NCBI RefSeq assembly: GCF_003997495.1
Contig: NZ_RZRU01000030.1
Span: 1 to 60,948, forward strand
Source: Mesorhizobium sp. M7A.F.Ca.US.008.03.1.1
GTDB lineage: Bacteria > Pseudomonadota > Alphaproteobacteria > Rhizobiales > Rhizobiaceae
Direction of reading: 5' to 3'
Length of the DNA stretch: 60,948 nt
Position numbers and translations under genes: made by a program. Below the pieces are notes generated by a model. It worked only from the letters and a program-made list of their open reading frames with translations, was not told the origin of the DNA and did not search any database. Positions within the stretch are counted from its first letter, which is position 1, and each line of letters starts with the position of its first letter. Shown here one piece after another: positions 47,386-57,355 of the stretch.

Positions 47386-49389
47386 ATGACTGACCTTCGC
47401 TCCCCCGACACCCGATTCCGCACCAGCCTGCTCGAGGAAAACGACGGCCCGGCCGTCAACGCTTCCGACAACCGCACCATGGGCGAGATCGTCGCGGCGC
47501 GGTTCTCGCGTCGCGGCTTCCTCAAGGGTTCGCTGGCTGTCTCGGCCATCGCCGCCACCGTCAGCCCGCTGGCGCTGATCAGCGCCGACGAGGCCCGGGC
47601 AGCGGAAGGCTCGGCCTTCATTTTCGACGAACTCCAGGCCGGCATCGACGACAAGCACCATGTCGCGCCGGGTTACGATGCCGATGTCTTGCTGCGCTGG
47701 GGCGATCCGCTGTTTGCCGATTCGCCCGACTTCGACCCGACGAAACAGTCGGCCGAGGCCCAGGCGAAACAGTTCGGCTACAACAACGATTATGTCGGCT
47801 ACATCCCGATCGACGGCTCGGCCGAACATGGCCTGCTGGTGGTCAACCACGAATACACCAATCCGCATCTGATGTTCCCGGGCATCGTGAAGATCGTCGA
47901 AAAGGACGGCAAGAAGTCGGCAGAAGTCGCACCCCTCTCGAAGGAGCAGGTCGATGTCGAGATGGCCGCCCATGGCGGCACCATCGTCGAGATCCGCAAG
48001 GATAGTGGCAAATGGCAGGTGGTGCGCGACGGCAAGCTCAACCGCCGCATCACCTCCAACACCGAAATGGCGCTGTCCGGTCCGGTCGCCGGCCATGACC
48101 GCGTCAAGACCAATGCCGATCCGTCCGGCACCAAGGTGTTCGGCACGTTCAACAATTGCGCCGGCGGCGTCACGCCCTGGGGCACCTATGTGATGGCCGA
48201 GGAGAACATCCATGGCTATTTTTCCGGCGAGCTGCCGGAAGGCCACAAGGAAGCCGCGAACTACAAGCGTCTCGGCATTCCCGAAGGCGCCTATGAATGG
48301 GCGGCGCATTACGAGCGTTTCGACCTCGCCAAGGAACCCAATGAGGCCAACCGCTTCGGCTGGATCGTCGAGGTCGATGTCAATGACCCGACCTCGACGC
48401 CGAGGAAGCGCACCGCCATGGGCCGCTTCAAGCATGAGGGCGCCGAATCGATTGTCGCCAGGGACGGCCGCGTCGTCTTCTATCTCGGTGACGACGAGCG
48501 CTTCGACTATGTCTACAAGTTCGTGACCAAGGCCGCGTTCAATCCCAACGACAATGCCGCCAACAAGGACCTGCTCGATGAGGGCACGCTGCATGTCGCC
48601 AAGTTCGCCGAAGATGGCACGGTCGAATGGCTGCCGATCGTCTTCGGCCAGGGGCCGCTGACGGCCGAAAACGGTTTTGCCAGCCAGGCCGACGTGCTGA
48701 TCGAGACGCGCCGCGCCGCCGACCTGCTCGGTGCCACCAAGATGGACCGCCCCGAAGACATCCAGCCCAATGCCGTCAACGGCAAGGTCTATGTCATGCT
48801 GACCAACAATTCGAAACGCAAGGCCGACCAGGTCGACGCCGCCAATCCGCGCGCCGAAAACGCCTTCGGCCACATCATCGAGATCGCCGAGGACGGCGGT
48901 GATTTCACTGCCGCCAAGGGCAAGTGGGAAGTGCTGCTGAAATGCGGCGATCCGGCGGTTGCCGATGTCGGCGCCACCTTCTCGACGGCGACGACGGCCA
49001 ATGGCTGGTTCGGCATGCCCGACAATTGCGCGGTCGATTCGGCCGGGCGTCTCTGGGTCGCGACCGACGGCCAGGGCCCGAAAGCCACCGGCCGCACCGA
49101 TGGCTTGTGGGCGGTCGACACGGAAGGGGCGGCGCGGGCGACCTCGAAACTGTTCTTCCGCGTGCCGATCGGCGCCGAAATGTGCGGCCCGCTGTTTGCG
49201 CCCGACGACCAGACCGCCTTCGTCGCCGTCCAGCATCCGGGCGACGGCGGCGAGGATTGGGAAGGCTTCGGCCGTCCGTCCTACTATGAGGATCTGTCGA
49301 CGCGCTGGCCCGACTTCAAGCCCGACATGCCGGTGCGGCCGTCGGTGGTCGCCATCACCAGACAGGGCGGCGGCAAGATCGCGGTCTGA
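47386..49389 (+). CDS. PhoX-family (DUF839) Tat-exported phosphatase-like protein
   Basis: The 667-residue protein has a twin-arginine signal (SRRGFLKGSLAVSAIAATV, S41-K47 core) cleaved near ARAAEG, so it is folded in the cytoplasm and exported. The mature part is a DUF839/PhoX beta-propeller: LLVVNHEYTNPHLMFPGIVK, GTFNNCAGGVTPWGTYVMAE, MPDNCAVDSAGRLWVATDGQ. PhoX enzymes are calcium- and iron-dependent alkaline phosphatases that release phosphate from esters. ATG at 47386 follows AGAGGC; an upstream ATG (47269) would add 39 residues that do not look like a leader. Confidence 0.92.
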   Translation: MTDLRSPDTRFRTSLLEENDGPAVNASDNRTMGEIVAARFSRRGFLKGSLAVSAIAATVSPLALISADEARAAEGSAFIFDELQAGIDDKHHVAPGYDADVLLRWGDPLFADSPDFDPTKQSAEAQAKQFGYNNDYVGYIPIDGSAEHGLLVVNHEYTNPHLMFPGIVKIVEKDGKKSAEVAPLSKEQVDVEMAAHGGTIVEIRKDSGKWQVVRDGKLNRRITSNTEMALSGPVAGHDRVKTNADPSGTKVFGTFNNCAGGVTPWGTYVMAEENIHGYFSGELPEGHKEAANYKRLGIPEGAYEWAAHYERFDLAKEPNEANRFGWIVEVDVNDPTSTPRKRTAMGRFKHEGAESIVARDGRVVFYLGDDERFDYVYKFVTKAAFNPNDNAANKDLLDEGTLHVAKFAEDGTVEWLPIVFGQGPLTAENGFASQADVLIETRRAADLLGATKMDRPEDIQPNAVNGKVYVMLTNNSKRKADQVDAANPRAENAFGHIIEIAEDGGDFTAAKGKWEVLLKCGDPAVADVGATFSTATTANGWFGMPDNCAVDSAGRLWVATDGQGPKATGRTDGLWAVDTEGAARATSKLFFRVPIGAEMCGPLFAPDDQTAFVAVQHPGDGGEDWEGFGRPSYYEDLSTRWPDFKPDMPVRPSVVAITRQGGGKIAV

Positions 49390-49454
49390 TTGCCCACCAG
49401 CATGGGGTGCAGCGGGGCAGAATTTGCACCGCTGCTGTGCCTTGAAGCCGCGGC

Positions 49455-49545
49455 ATGGATCCCTTGGGCTGCGGAGCAGCTCCAGGGGTCCGCGCCGCGT
49501 CGCTTCGCTCCTTGCTCCGCCTCAGGACGACGAGGCGACGGGGTG
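49455..49545. repeat. Degenerate inverted copy of the CGTCATCC-type repeat
   Basis: CGTCGCTTCGCTCCTTGCTCC is the reverse complement of the central core found at 28115-28174 and 58396-58456 (GGAGCAAGGAGCGAAGCGACG-like). The arms CCTTGGGC and GACGAGG are degraded. It fills the gap between phoX and the small gene. Confidence 0.6.
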
Positions 49546-49615
49546 AAGCCGGTCAAGCCTCGGGAAAGATTGGCAATTTAAACGTGGCGCCCTAGATCTT
49601 TATCAGGAGATCGCC

Positions 49616-49840
49616 ATGTCGAAGTCCGTCTATGACCGTGGCTTGCTCAAGCCAGCCGATATCGCCAAGCTGCAGCGCGTGTTCGACGAGGCCTGCCGGC
49701 GGCGCGAGGCCCATGCCGATTCCGCCGAAGCGCGGGAAATCGCTCTTAACCTGCTCGCCCTGCACAATGCCGGCATGGTGGAAGAGGACATGCTGATGGA
49801 AGCCGTCGGTTTCCGGCGGCTGGAACCGAAATCAGCGTAA
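49616..49840 (+). CDS. Conserved-looking small hypothetical protein, 74 aa
   Basis: The ATG follows AGGAGATCGCC, a strong ribosome-binding site. The helical protein begins MSKSVYDRGLLKPADIAKLQ and contains RVFDEACRRREAHADSAEAR and a hydrophobic turn (IALNLLALHNAGMVEEDMLM). No membrane segment or known domain is recognised. Its end overlaps the convergent flavin monooxygenase gene by 9 nt. Confidence 0.75.
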   Translation: MSKSVYDRGLLKPADIAKLQRVFDEACRRREAHADSAEAREIALNLLALHNAGMVEEDMLMEAVGFRRLEPKSA

Positions 49841-51022
49841 TGCGCTGGGTTGGTGCGAGGCCGACCCTGCAATCCGTTTGGCGATCGCCTTGGCCAGGAT
49901 ACCGGCATTGGCGAAGCAGCCGCGAATGCTTGGCCGCATGCCGGTGAACCACAGACCGGGCAATTTGGGATCGGCTTCGCCACCGTTGAAGAGCGGGACG
50001 CCCTTGGCGTCGAGCACGCCAAGCTTGCCTACCATGGGCTCCAGCCCGGTGCGGTAGCCTGTCGCGGCAATGACGATGTCGGGATCGATCAGGCTGCCAT
50101 TGGCCAGGATCACGCCGTCACGGGTGAATTCCCGTATGCCGGGCACGACGGTGATCTTGCCGGCCTTGATGGCGCTGACGGCGCCGTCGTCGGCGGCGAT
50201 CGCGGTGTAGTCCGAGGTCAGGCGGCTGGCGCCGCCCGCAGGCGCGGGCGGCAGGCCGAATTTGGTCAGGTCGCCGAAAACCAGGCGCTGCGTTGCCGCC
50301 ATCACCGCATCGGCGACCCGCAAGGGCAGGCGCGCCATGAACGGCGAAAGCCGGTGCACGGCGATCTTGGCAATCCGCTTGGGCAGCAGGGCGGGGCCGC
50401 TGCGGGCCGACAGCCAGATGGCGGCCGTGTCTATGCCGGCCAGATGATTGAGCGCGTCGAAGCCCGAATTGCCGGCGCCGACGACCAGCACTTTCTGGCC
50501 CGCATAGTCCTGCGCGTCGCCGAAATCCGCCGAATGGATGATGCGCCCGACGAAATCCTTCATGCCTTTCCATTCAGGAATGAAGGGCTGCCTGTCGCGG
50601 CCGGTGGCGATGACGACATTGCGGGCCAAGCGCGGTCCGGCGCTGGTGCGCAATGCCCAATGATCGCCCATGAAGGTGATCTCTTCGACCGCGACGCCAA
50701 ACTGTACCGGCAGCCGGTTCTCCTTCTGGAAATCATTCATGTGACGGATGACGACCATCCTTTGCGGAAAGGCAGGCGTGCCAGGCGGAAAGGCGAGACC
50801 AGGCAGCGAAGACAGATCGCGATGGGTGTTGAGATGCAATTGCTGGTGCCGCCGGTGCCATGGCTCGGCCAGCCGGCTTTCCTGTTCCAGGATCGCCGTC
50901 GGCACGCCGGCGTTCATCAAGGCGTGCGCGACCGCCAGCCCGGCAGCACCGGCGCCGACGACGATTGCTGGCTCGACCGTGGTCGGCAGATCCGCAACCG
51001 ATCTGATTGTCGTATCAGTCAT
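49832..51022 (-). CDS. Flavin-containing monooxygenase-like NAD(P)/FAD-binding protein
   Basis: This 396-residue oxidoreductase has two Rossmann motifs: FAD-type VVGAGAAGLAVAHAL at residues about 21-35 and NADPH-type VLVVGAGNSGFDALNHL in the middle. It also has ATGRDRQPFIPEWKG and a C-terminal ATGYRTGLEPMVG. This fits the bacterial flavoprotein monooxygenase group (CzcO/YUCCA-like). The substrate is unknown. The neighbours give no strong pathway hint. Confidence 0.9.
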   Translation of the reverse strand: MTDTTIRSVADLPTTVEPAIVVGAGAAGLAVAHALMNAGVPTAILEQESRLAEPWHRRHQQLHLNTHRDLSSLPGLAFPPGTPAFPQRMVVIRHMNDFQKENRLPVQFGVAVEEITFMGDHWALRTSAGPRLARNVVIATGRDRQPFIPEWKGMKDFVGRIIHSADFGDAQDYAGQKVLVVGAGNSGFDALNHLAGIDTAAIWLSARSGPALLPKRIAKIAVHRLSPFMARLPLRVADAVMAATQRLVFGDLTKFGLPPAPAGGASRLTSDYTAIAADDGAVSAIKAGKITVVPGIREFTRDGVILANGSLIDPDIVIAATGYRTGLEPMVGKLGVLDAKGVPLFNGGEADPKLPGLWFTGMRPSIRGCFANAGILAKAIAKRIAGSASHQPSALR

Positions 51023-51374
51023 TCACTCGAATCCCATTCGACCGTCCTGCCACAATGCTCGCAGGACGCTGTAACCGTTTGATCCCGCGCAGGACCCATA
51101 TTGCAAACCGCTGCCGATTTTCGAGCCATGCGATTTCCAGCCATCCGCCGGGCCGTGGTTGCGCTCTATATGGCATATGCGCGATATCAACGGTAATCAG
51201 GTCGCGGCAATGTGATTGATTCGAGGCTCTGGGTGGCTGGCGGGTCTCGATTATCCCCCACGCGCATGCCCGAAATCGAGTCCGATTTTCGAGTCGTGCG
51301 CAGAATCAAAGTGTTACAGCACCTCGGCGCGTCCTGGACGGCCGGCGCTGTAGGCGGCACGCGGAATCTCGACC
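51023..51374. other. Intergenic stretch before the DUF2156 gene, with a repeat fragment
   Basis: No gene is seen. CCGATTTTCGAG occurs twice (51114-51125 and 51282-51293), the second time followed by TCGTGCGCAGAATCAAAGTG and TTACAGCACC, which resembles a rhizobial intergenic repeat. The promoter of the DUF2156 gene must lie here. Confidence 0.45.
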
Positions 51375-52412
51375 ATGCCCTCCTTGCGGTTCTATTTCGA
51401 CAAGATCCTTGAGGCCGCCGCGCCCGAGGTCGAGCGGCAGGCGCTGACCCATGTCGAACGGCTGGCACTGGTGCGCCGCTATGGCGACTTCTCGCTCGCC
51501 TATTCCACCGCCGTGCAAGGCAAGCTTTCCTATTTCGGCGACGCCGACGGCTACATCGCCTTCGGCACCAAGATGAAGCACCATTTCGCGCTCGGCGACC
51601 CGGTAGCGGCTCCGGCACGTCGGGCCGATTACATCAGACGTTTCGCCGAGACTGCCGGCAGCCCGTGGTTCGTGCAGATCGGCGAGGAGACCGCACGCGT
51701 GCTGGCCGGACTGGGCTACAAGGTCAATCGCCTCGGCATCGACACCCGCCTCGCCCTGCCGGAGCATGATTTTTCCGGGAAGCGCAACGAGACCGTGCGC
51801 TACTCCGAGCGCTGGCTGCTGAAGAAGGGCTTTTCATTCGAAGAGGACAAGCGCACGATCTATCTCGACGAGATCGCCCGGCTTTCGGAAAACTGGCGTG
51901 GCGACCGCATCGTCAAGCGCTGGGAGATGGGCTTTCTCAACCGCAACTTTGCCGACCATCTCGGCACCGACATGCGCCGCTTCGTGCTGCACGGGCCCGA
52001 CGGCGAACTGGTCGCTTTGCTCGACTTCGACCCGCTGTGTCGCGACGGCAGGGTCATCGGCTACACGACCGCCTTCAAGCGCAAGCATATCGATGCCTCG
52101 CCGCATGCCGAGATCGGCCTGACCAAATTCGCCGTCGACCGGTTTCGCGAAGAGGGCATCTCGGTGGTCACGCTCGGCCTGTCGCCGATGCTCGATATCG
52201 GGCCAAGCGGATTTGCTGAAAGCGATTTCTGGCGCAATGCCTTCCAGCGCGCCTACTCTTCGCCCTGGGTCAACCGCCGCAGGTTCAACCTGCAGGGCCA
52301 GGCGGCGTTCAAACGCCGCTTCCACGGTGTGGAAGAGCCGGTCTACATCGCCTTCCGCAAGGGGACCTATATCGAGATGCTGGGGCTGCTGCGGTTGATC
52401 AAGGCCATTTGA
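51375..52412 (+). CDS. DUF2156 (MprF C-terminal-like) putative aminoacyl-phospholipid synthase domain
   Basis: The 345-residue soluble protein has the duplicated GNAT-like fold of the MprF catalytic domain: RYGDFSLAYSTAVQGKLSYF, GTKMKHHFALGDPVAAPARR, LGYKVNRLGIDTRLALPEHD, TLGLSPMLDIGPSGFAESDF. Full MprF/LpiA proteins attach an amino acid from charged tRNA to phosphatidylglycerol and have a large flippase domain, missing here. The C-terminus FRKGTYIEMLGLLRLIKAI fits the family. Product and partner are unknown. No good ribosome-binding site is seen. Confidence 0.85.
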   Translation: MPSLRFYFDKILEAAAPEVERQALTHVERLALVRRYGDFSLAYSTAVQGKLSYFGDADGYIAFGTKMKHHFALGDPVAAPARRADYIRRFAETAGSPWFVQIGEETARVLAGLGYKVNRLGIDTRLALPEHDFSGKRNETVRYSERWLLKKGFSFEEDKRTIYLDEIARLSENWRGDRIVKRWEMGFLNRNFADHLGTDMRRFVLHGPDGELVALLDFDPLCRDGRVIGYTTAFKRKHIDASPHAEIGLTKFAVDRFREEGISVVTLGLSPMLDIGPSGFAESDFWRNAFQRAYSSPWVNRRRFNLQGQAAFKRRFHGVEEPVYIAFRKGTYIEMLGLLRLIKAI

Positions 52413-52480
52413 GGTGCTCGCAGAACTTGGGTTCCTCGCTCCCTGCGGAGCGGGGCAGAGGTGGCCAGGTCCTGTCAGCG

Positions 52481-53238
52481 TCAGTTGCGCAGCCGATACC
52501 CTGTCCTGAAGATCCAGGCGACGATGGTTATGCAGACCAGCAGGAAGACGACCGTCATGCCGAGGCTGACGCCGACCGAGACGTCGGACTTGCCGTAGAA
52601 GCTCCAGCGGAAACCGCTGATCAGATAGACGACCGGATTGAACAGCGTGATCGTGCGCCAGATCTCGGGCAGCATGTTGATCGAATAGAAGCTGCCGCCG
52701 AGGAAGGTCAGCGGCGTGATGATCAGCAGCGGCACCAGTTGCAGCTGCTCGAAGCTCTTGGCCCAGATGCCGATGATGAAGCCGAACAGGCTGAAGGTCA
52801 CCGCCGTCAGCACCAGGAAGGCGAGCATCCAGAACGGGTGCAGGATGGTGAGCGGCACGAACAGCGAGGCGGTGGCCAGGATGATCAGGCCGAGGATGAT
52901 CGACTTGGTCGCGGCACCGCCGACATAGGCGATGACGATCTCCAGATAGGAGACCGGCGCCGACAGAAGCTCGTAGATCGAGCCGACGAATTTCGGAAAA
53001 TAGATGGCAAAGGAGGCGTTGGAGATCGACTGCGTCAACAGCGACAGCATGATCAGACCCGGCACGATGAAGGCGCCGTAGCTGATGCCGTCGATCTCGG
53101 TGATGCGTGAGCCGATGGCCGAGCCGAAGACGACGAAATACAGCGACGTCGAGATGACCGGCGAGACGATGCTCTGCAGCACGGTGCGGAAAGCGCGCGC
53201 CATTTCCATCCGGTAGATCGCCCATACTGCGCGAAGGT

Positions 53239-53242
<4 letters not shown>
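52481..53242 (-). CDS. ABC-2 type transporter permease (YadH-like)
   Basis: The 253-residue protein has six hydrophobic helices typical of ABC-2 permeases: QSIVSPVISTSLYFVVFGSA, GAFIVPGLIMLSLLTQSISN, LVPLLIITPLTFLGGSFYSI, VVYLISGFRWSFYGKSDVSV. The layout and size match E. coli YadH. Its start overlaps the ATPase stop by 4 nt, forming a two-gene exporter operon of unknown cargo. Confidence 0.93.
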
Positions 53243-54165
<923 letters not shown>

Positions 54166-54340
54166 GGATGAAAACGGCTGCCTGAAAGAGGTCCCCTGAT
54201 ATAGGCCGAATGTCGGTGCATGCAACCGCAAGTCAATGCCCTGCTGACAGTTCTCGACAATCGTTGTGGGTCGGCCGTTGCAGGTTCGATGCCGCTCCGA
54301 TGGATCCCCAATCTGCGCGCGAGTGGAAAGGCGGGCGGGA

Positions 54341-55309
54341 TCAGGCTTGCCGCCTCTCCAGCGTGAACACGGTGCGCCTTGTGCTGTCGTCCTCGGCCCA
54401 TGCCTGTTCGACATCGGCCAGCGGCACCGGTGTGGTGGCGATTTGGAGGCCGGCCGGCACGGCGGCGCGCAGCAAGTCGCCGGCGCAGGCGATGAAGCGG
54501 TCGAGCGGGATGCTGCCAATGCCGCTGCCCATCAAGGCAATCGCCGACGACCGAAGCACGGCGCTCGGCAGATTTATGTCCGAGCCGCTGACGGAGCCTA
54601 TCTGGACGAAGCGGATCGGCACCGCGTCGGCGGCGGCCTTGGCGGCGGCGATCAGCAGGCGCTCGGCGCTGTTGCCCCAGAGGTAATCGATGACGACGTC
54701 CACCCCCTCGGCGAACTGTCGCTTGAAACTTGCCTCCAGAGCCGCTTCGTCCTCGACCAGCGGGATGGTCACATCCGCCCCGAGTGCCGAGACCGCGTCG
54801 AGTGCAGCGGCATTGCGAGCGGTGGCGATGATTTTCCTTGCCCCGAGATGCCTGGCGATCTGGACGGCGAGACGGCCCGCCGTGCCGGTGGCGCCATTGA
54901 TCAGCACGGTTTCGCCTGAATTGAGCTTCGCCCGTTCGGTATAGGCCGCCCATGACGACATGCCGGGATTGGCGATTGCCGCGGCGGTGATGTCATCCAG
55001 ATCATCGGGCAGCGCAACACAGTGCGCCGCCGGAACAACCGTTCGTTCCGCCATGCTACCATTGGGCGCCCTGGGCAAAGCGAAATAGACCCTTGAGCCG
55101 TCATCGAGCCGGCCGACACCGTCGATGCCGACGACGAAGGGGAAATGGCCCGAAGAACTGTAATGGGCACCCGAGGCGCGGCCCTTGACAACATGGCTGA
55201 TGGCGGCGGCGGTGACCTCGATGCGGCTCTCGCCTGCTGCGGCGGCCGGTTCAGGGAAATCGCCATGGATTGGCGTTTGCCCGGCGCTTGAAACAATCGC
55301 GGCCTTCAT
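54341..55309 (-). CDS. MDR-family zinc-independent quinone oxidoreductase-like protein
   Basis: The 322-residue protein has the GroES-like N-terminal fold and a NADPH Rossmann domain with GETVLINGATGTAGRLAVQI followed by GARKIIATARNAAALDAVSA. No structural zinc cysteines are evident, so it is of the quinone oxidoreductase (QOR) type. It is divergent from the MarR gene; two MarR-type boxes lie in and near the shared promoter, so it is probably the repressor's target and may detoxify quinones or aldehydes. Confidence 0.9.
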   Translation of the reverse strand: MKAAIVSSAGQTPIHGDFPEPAAAAGESRIEVTAAAISHVVKGRASGAHYSSSGHFPFVVGIDGVGRLDDGSRVYFALPRAPNGSMAERTVVPAAHCVALPDDLDDITAAAIANPGMSSWAAYTERAKLNSGETVLINGATGTAGRLAVQIARHLGARKIIATARNAAALDAVSALGADVTIPLVEDEAALEASFKRQFAEGVDVVIDYLWGNSAERLLIAAAKAAADAVPIRFVQIGSVSGSDINLPSAVLRSSAIALMGSGIGSIPLDRFIACAGDLLRAAVPAGLQIATTPVPLADVEQAWAEDDSTRRTVFTLERRQA

Positions 55310-55338
55310 GATGTTTTTCTTTCTGAGTCCTGAGTTGC

Positions 55339-55403
55339 GTGTATAATGCACATATATGGAGTCGCCACATGCCGTCAACAAATAAAGTGCAAAATACACA
55401 TAT
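55339..55403. promoter_or_regulatory. Two MarR-type boxes in the MDR/marR promoter region
   Basis: GTGTATAATGCACATAT (55339-55355) and GTGCAAAATACACATAT (55387-55403) match at 14 of 17 positions and share a GTG-N7-CAC dyad. The first overlaps a TATAAT-like -10 element; the second lies just inside marR. Confidence 0.6.
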
Positions 55404-55857
55404 CGCCACCCAGCTGCGGCAGTTGCACGGGTCTGTGCTCGATATCGTTGGCCTGATGAACCGGCCACAGCGCGACGAGCTGCTGATCGAAGCAGCCGGC
55501 ATTCCGCTCGATCGGGCGCTGTTTCCGCTGCTGGTCGGTATTGAGCGTTTCGGGCCGATCGGCGTCGTCGAAATGGCCGACCGTGTCGGACGCGATTACA
55601 CCACCGTCAGCCGGCAGGTCGCCAAGCTGGAGAGTCTGGGCCTTGTCCAGCGCCGGCCGAGTGCCGCCGACCGGCGCGTGCGCGAGGCCGTCATCAGTCC
55701 GAAGGGCAAGGCGATGACCGATCTCGTCGATGCGGCGCGTGAAAAAATCGGATGCGCCATCTTCGAGACCTGGGAGGCGCACGACATAGAGGAACTGGTG
55801 CGGCTGATGCGCAAGTTCGCGGACGCACTTGGCGACGCGCCGGAGACCAGCCCGTAG
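55369..55857 (+). CDS. MarR-family transcriptional regulator
   Basis: The 162-residue protein has the MarR winged helix: FGPIGVVEMADRVGRDYTTV, SRQVAKLESLGLVQRRPSAA, DRRVREAVISPKG in the wing. N- and C-terminal helices for dimerisation flank it. It starts at ATG 55369 (MPSTNK) and is divergent from the QOR-like gene, which it probably represses. The ligand is unknown. Confidence 0.93.
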   Translation: MPSTNKVQNTHIATQLRQLHGSVLDIVGLMNRPQRDELLIEAAGIPLDRALFPLLVGIERFGPIGVVEMADRVGRDYTTVSRQVAKLESLGLVQRRPSAADRRVREAVISPKGKAMTDLVDAAREKIGCAIFETWEAHDIEELVRLMRKFADALGDAPETSP

Positions 55858-55926
55858 GCCTGGGATGCGCGGCATGCAACCGGCAAAATTGTCCTGTGGC
55901 GTTCAGCCTCGCGGCAGGACGCCACT

Positions 55927-55955
55927 TTGACCCAACGGCGCTACAGGCCTATTCT
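55927..55955 (+). promoter_or_regulatory. Candidate sigma70 promoter of cydAB
   Basis: TTGACC (55927-55932), a 17-nt spacer, then TATTCT (55950-55955), 30 nt before the cydA ATG. No Anr/FnrN-type TTGAT-N4-ATCAA box is evident nearby. Confidence 0.5.
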
Positions 55956-55984
55956 TACCTCATTAGAAGCAGCCGGAGCCCACC

Positions 55985-57346
55985 ATGGACCCGCTCATCC
56001 TGTCGCGCATGCAATTCGGCGCGAATATTTCGTTCCATATATTGTTTCCGACGATCACCATTGCGCTGGGTTGGGTGCTGCTGTTCTTCAAGCTGCGCTA
56101 TAACGCGACCAACGATTCCGCCTGGATGCGCGCCTATTTCACATGGGTGAAGGTGTTCGCGCTGTCCTTTGCCATGGGCGTGGTTTCGGGCGTCACCATG
56201 AGCTTCCAGTTCGGCACCAACTGGCCGGGCTACATGGAAAAGGTCGGCAACATAGCCGGGCCGCTGCTGGCCTACGAGATCCTCACCGCCTTCTTCCTCG
56301 AAGCGGCCTTCCTCGGCATCATGCTGTTCGGCTTCCGCCGCGTCTCCAACCGCATCCACACCCTGGCGACGGTGCTTGTCGCCGGCGGCACCACCGTCTC
56401 GGCCTTCTGGATCATCGCGCTCAATTCCTGGATGCAGACGCCGGCCGGCTTCGAGATGCGCGACGGCGTCGCACACGCCGTCGACTGGTGGGCCATCATC
56501 TTCAACCCGTCGATGCCCTACAGGCTGACCCCCATGCTGCTGGCCTCCGGGCTCACGGTGTCGTTCCTGATCGCCGGTCTGTCGGCGCTGCGCTATCTCA
56601 CCGGCGACCGTTCGGAATCGATGTGGAAGGCGCTGCGCACCGGCGTCTTCACCGCGGCGATCCTGATCCCGATCCAGATCTTTGCCGGCGACCAGCATGG
56701 GCTGAACACGCTGGAGCACCAGCCGCAGAAGATCGCCGCCATGGAGGCCAACTGGAACACCGGCCCCAACGTGCCGCTGGTGCTTTTTGCGGTCCCCGAC
56801 GAGGCGGCCCGCGAAAACAAATTCGAGATCGCCATTCCCGACGGCGCCAGCCTTATCCTGCGGCACAGCACCAGCGGGGTCGTGCCGGGGCTGAACGATT
56901 ATCCCGGCAACCATCCGCCGGTCTTTCCGGTGTTCTGGGGTTTCCGCATCATGGTCGGCACAGGCATACTGATGCTGCTCGTCTCATGGTCGGCGGCCTT
57001 CTTCCTCAAGCGCCGGCACGGCCTGCCGAAGCCGCTGGCCATGCTGATGGTGCCGATGGCGCTGTCGGGCTGGCTGGCGACGCTGGCCGGCTGGTACACC
57101 ACCGAAATCGGCCGCCAGCCCTGGCTGGTGACGGGCGTGCTGAAAACCGCCGACGCGGTCGGCCCGGTGGCCGGCAGCCATGTCGCGCTGACGCTCGCCA
57201 CATACCTCGTTCTGTATGTGCTGTTGCTGATCGCCTATCTCGGCGTGCTGGTGCACCTGGCGCTGAAGGCGGCGAAGGACGGCGATTCATCGCCGCTGCC
57301 GGGCGTCATGAACGCCGCCATGTCGCAGCCGGCGGCTGGCGAGTAG
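55985..57346 (+). CDS. cydA: Cytochrome bd-type ubiquinol oxidase subunit I (CydA/CioA-type)
   Basis: CydA carries hemes of the terminal quinol oxidase that reduces oxygen without proton pumping. The 453-residue protein starts MDPLILSRMQFGANISFHIL with a likely heme ligand His, and contains EIGRQPWLVTGVLKTADAV, the universal GRQPW motif. Its length is short compared with E. coli CydA (522), so the Q-loop is short, as in cyanide-insensitive CioA-type enzymes. cydB follows 9 nt later. Confidence 0.95.
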   Translation: MDPLILSRMQFGANISFHILFPTITIALGWVLLFFKLRYNATNDSAWMRAYFTWVKVFALSFAMGVVSGVTMSFQFGTNWPGYMEKVGNIAGPLLAYEILTAFFLEAAFLGIMLFGFRRVSNRIHTLATVLVAGGTTVSAFWIIALNSWMQTPAGFEMRDGVAHAVDWWAIIFNPSMPYRLTPMLLASGLTVSFLIAGLSALRYLTGDRSESMWKALRTGVFTAAILIPIQIFAGDQHGLNTLEHQPQKIAAMEANWNTGPNVPLVLFAVPDEAARENKFEIAIPDGASLILRHSTSGVVPGLNDYPGNHPPVFPVFWGFRIMVGTGILMLLVSWSAAFFLKRRHGLPKPLAMLMVPMALSGWLATLAGWYTTEIGRQPWLVTGVLKTADAVGPVAGSHVALTLATYLVLYVLLLIAYLGVLVHLALKAAKDGDSSPLPGVMNAAMSQPAAGE

Positions 57347-57355
57347 GAGAAGAAA

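Noticed and set aside
47335..49236. A 633-codon open frame antisense to phoX
   Set aside because: No family features, no ribosome-binding site, and it mirrors the codon bias of the real gene.
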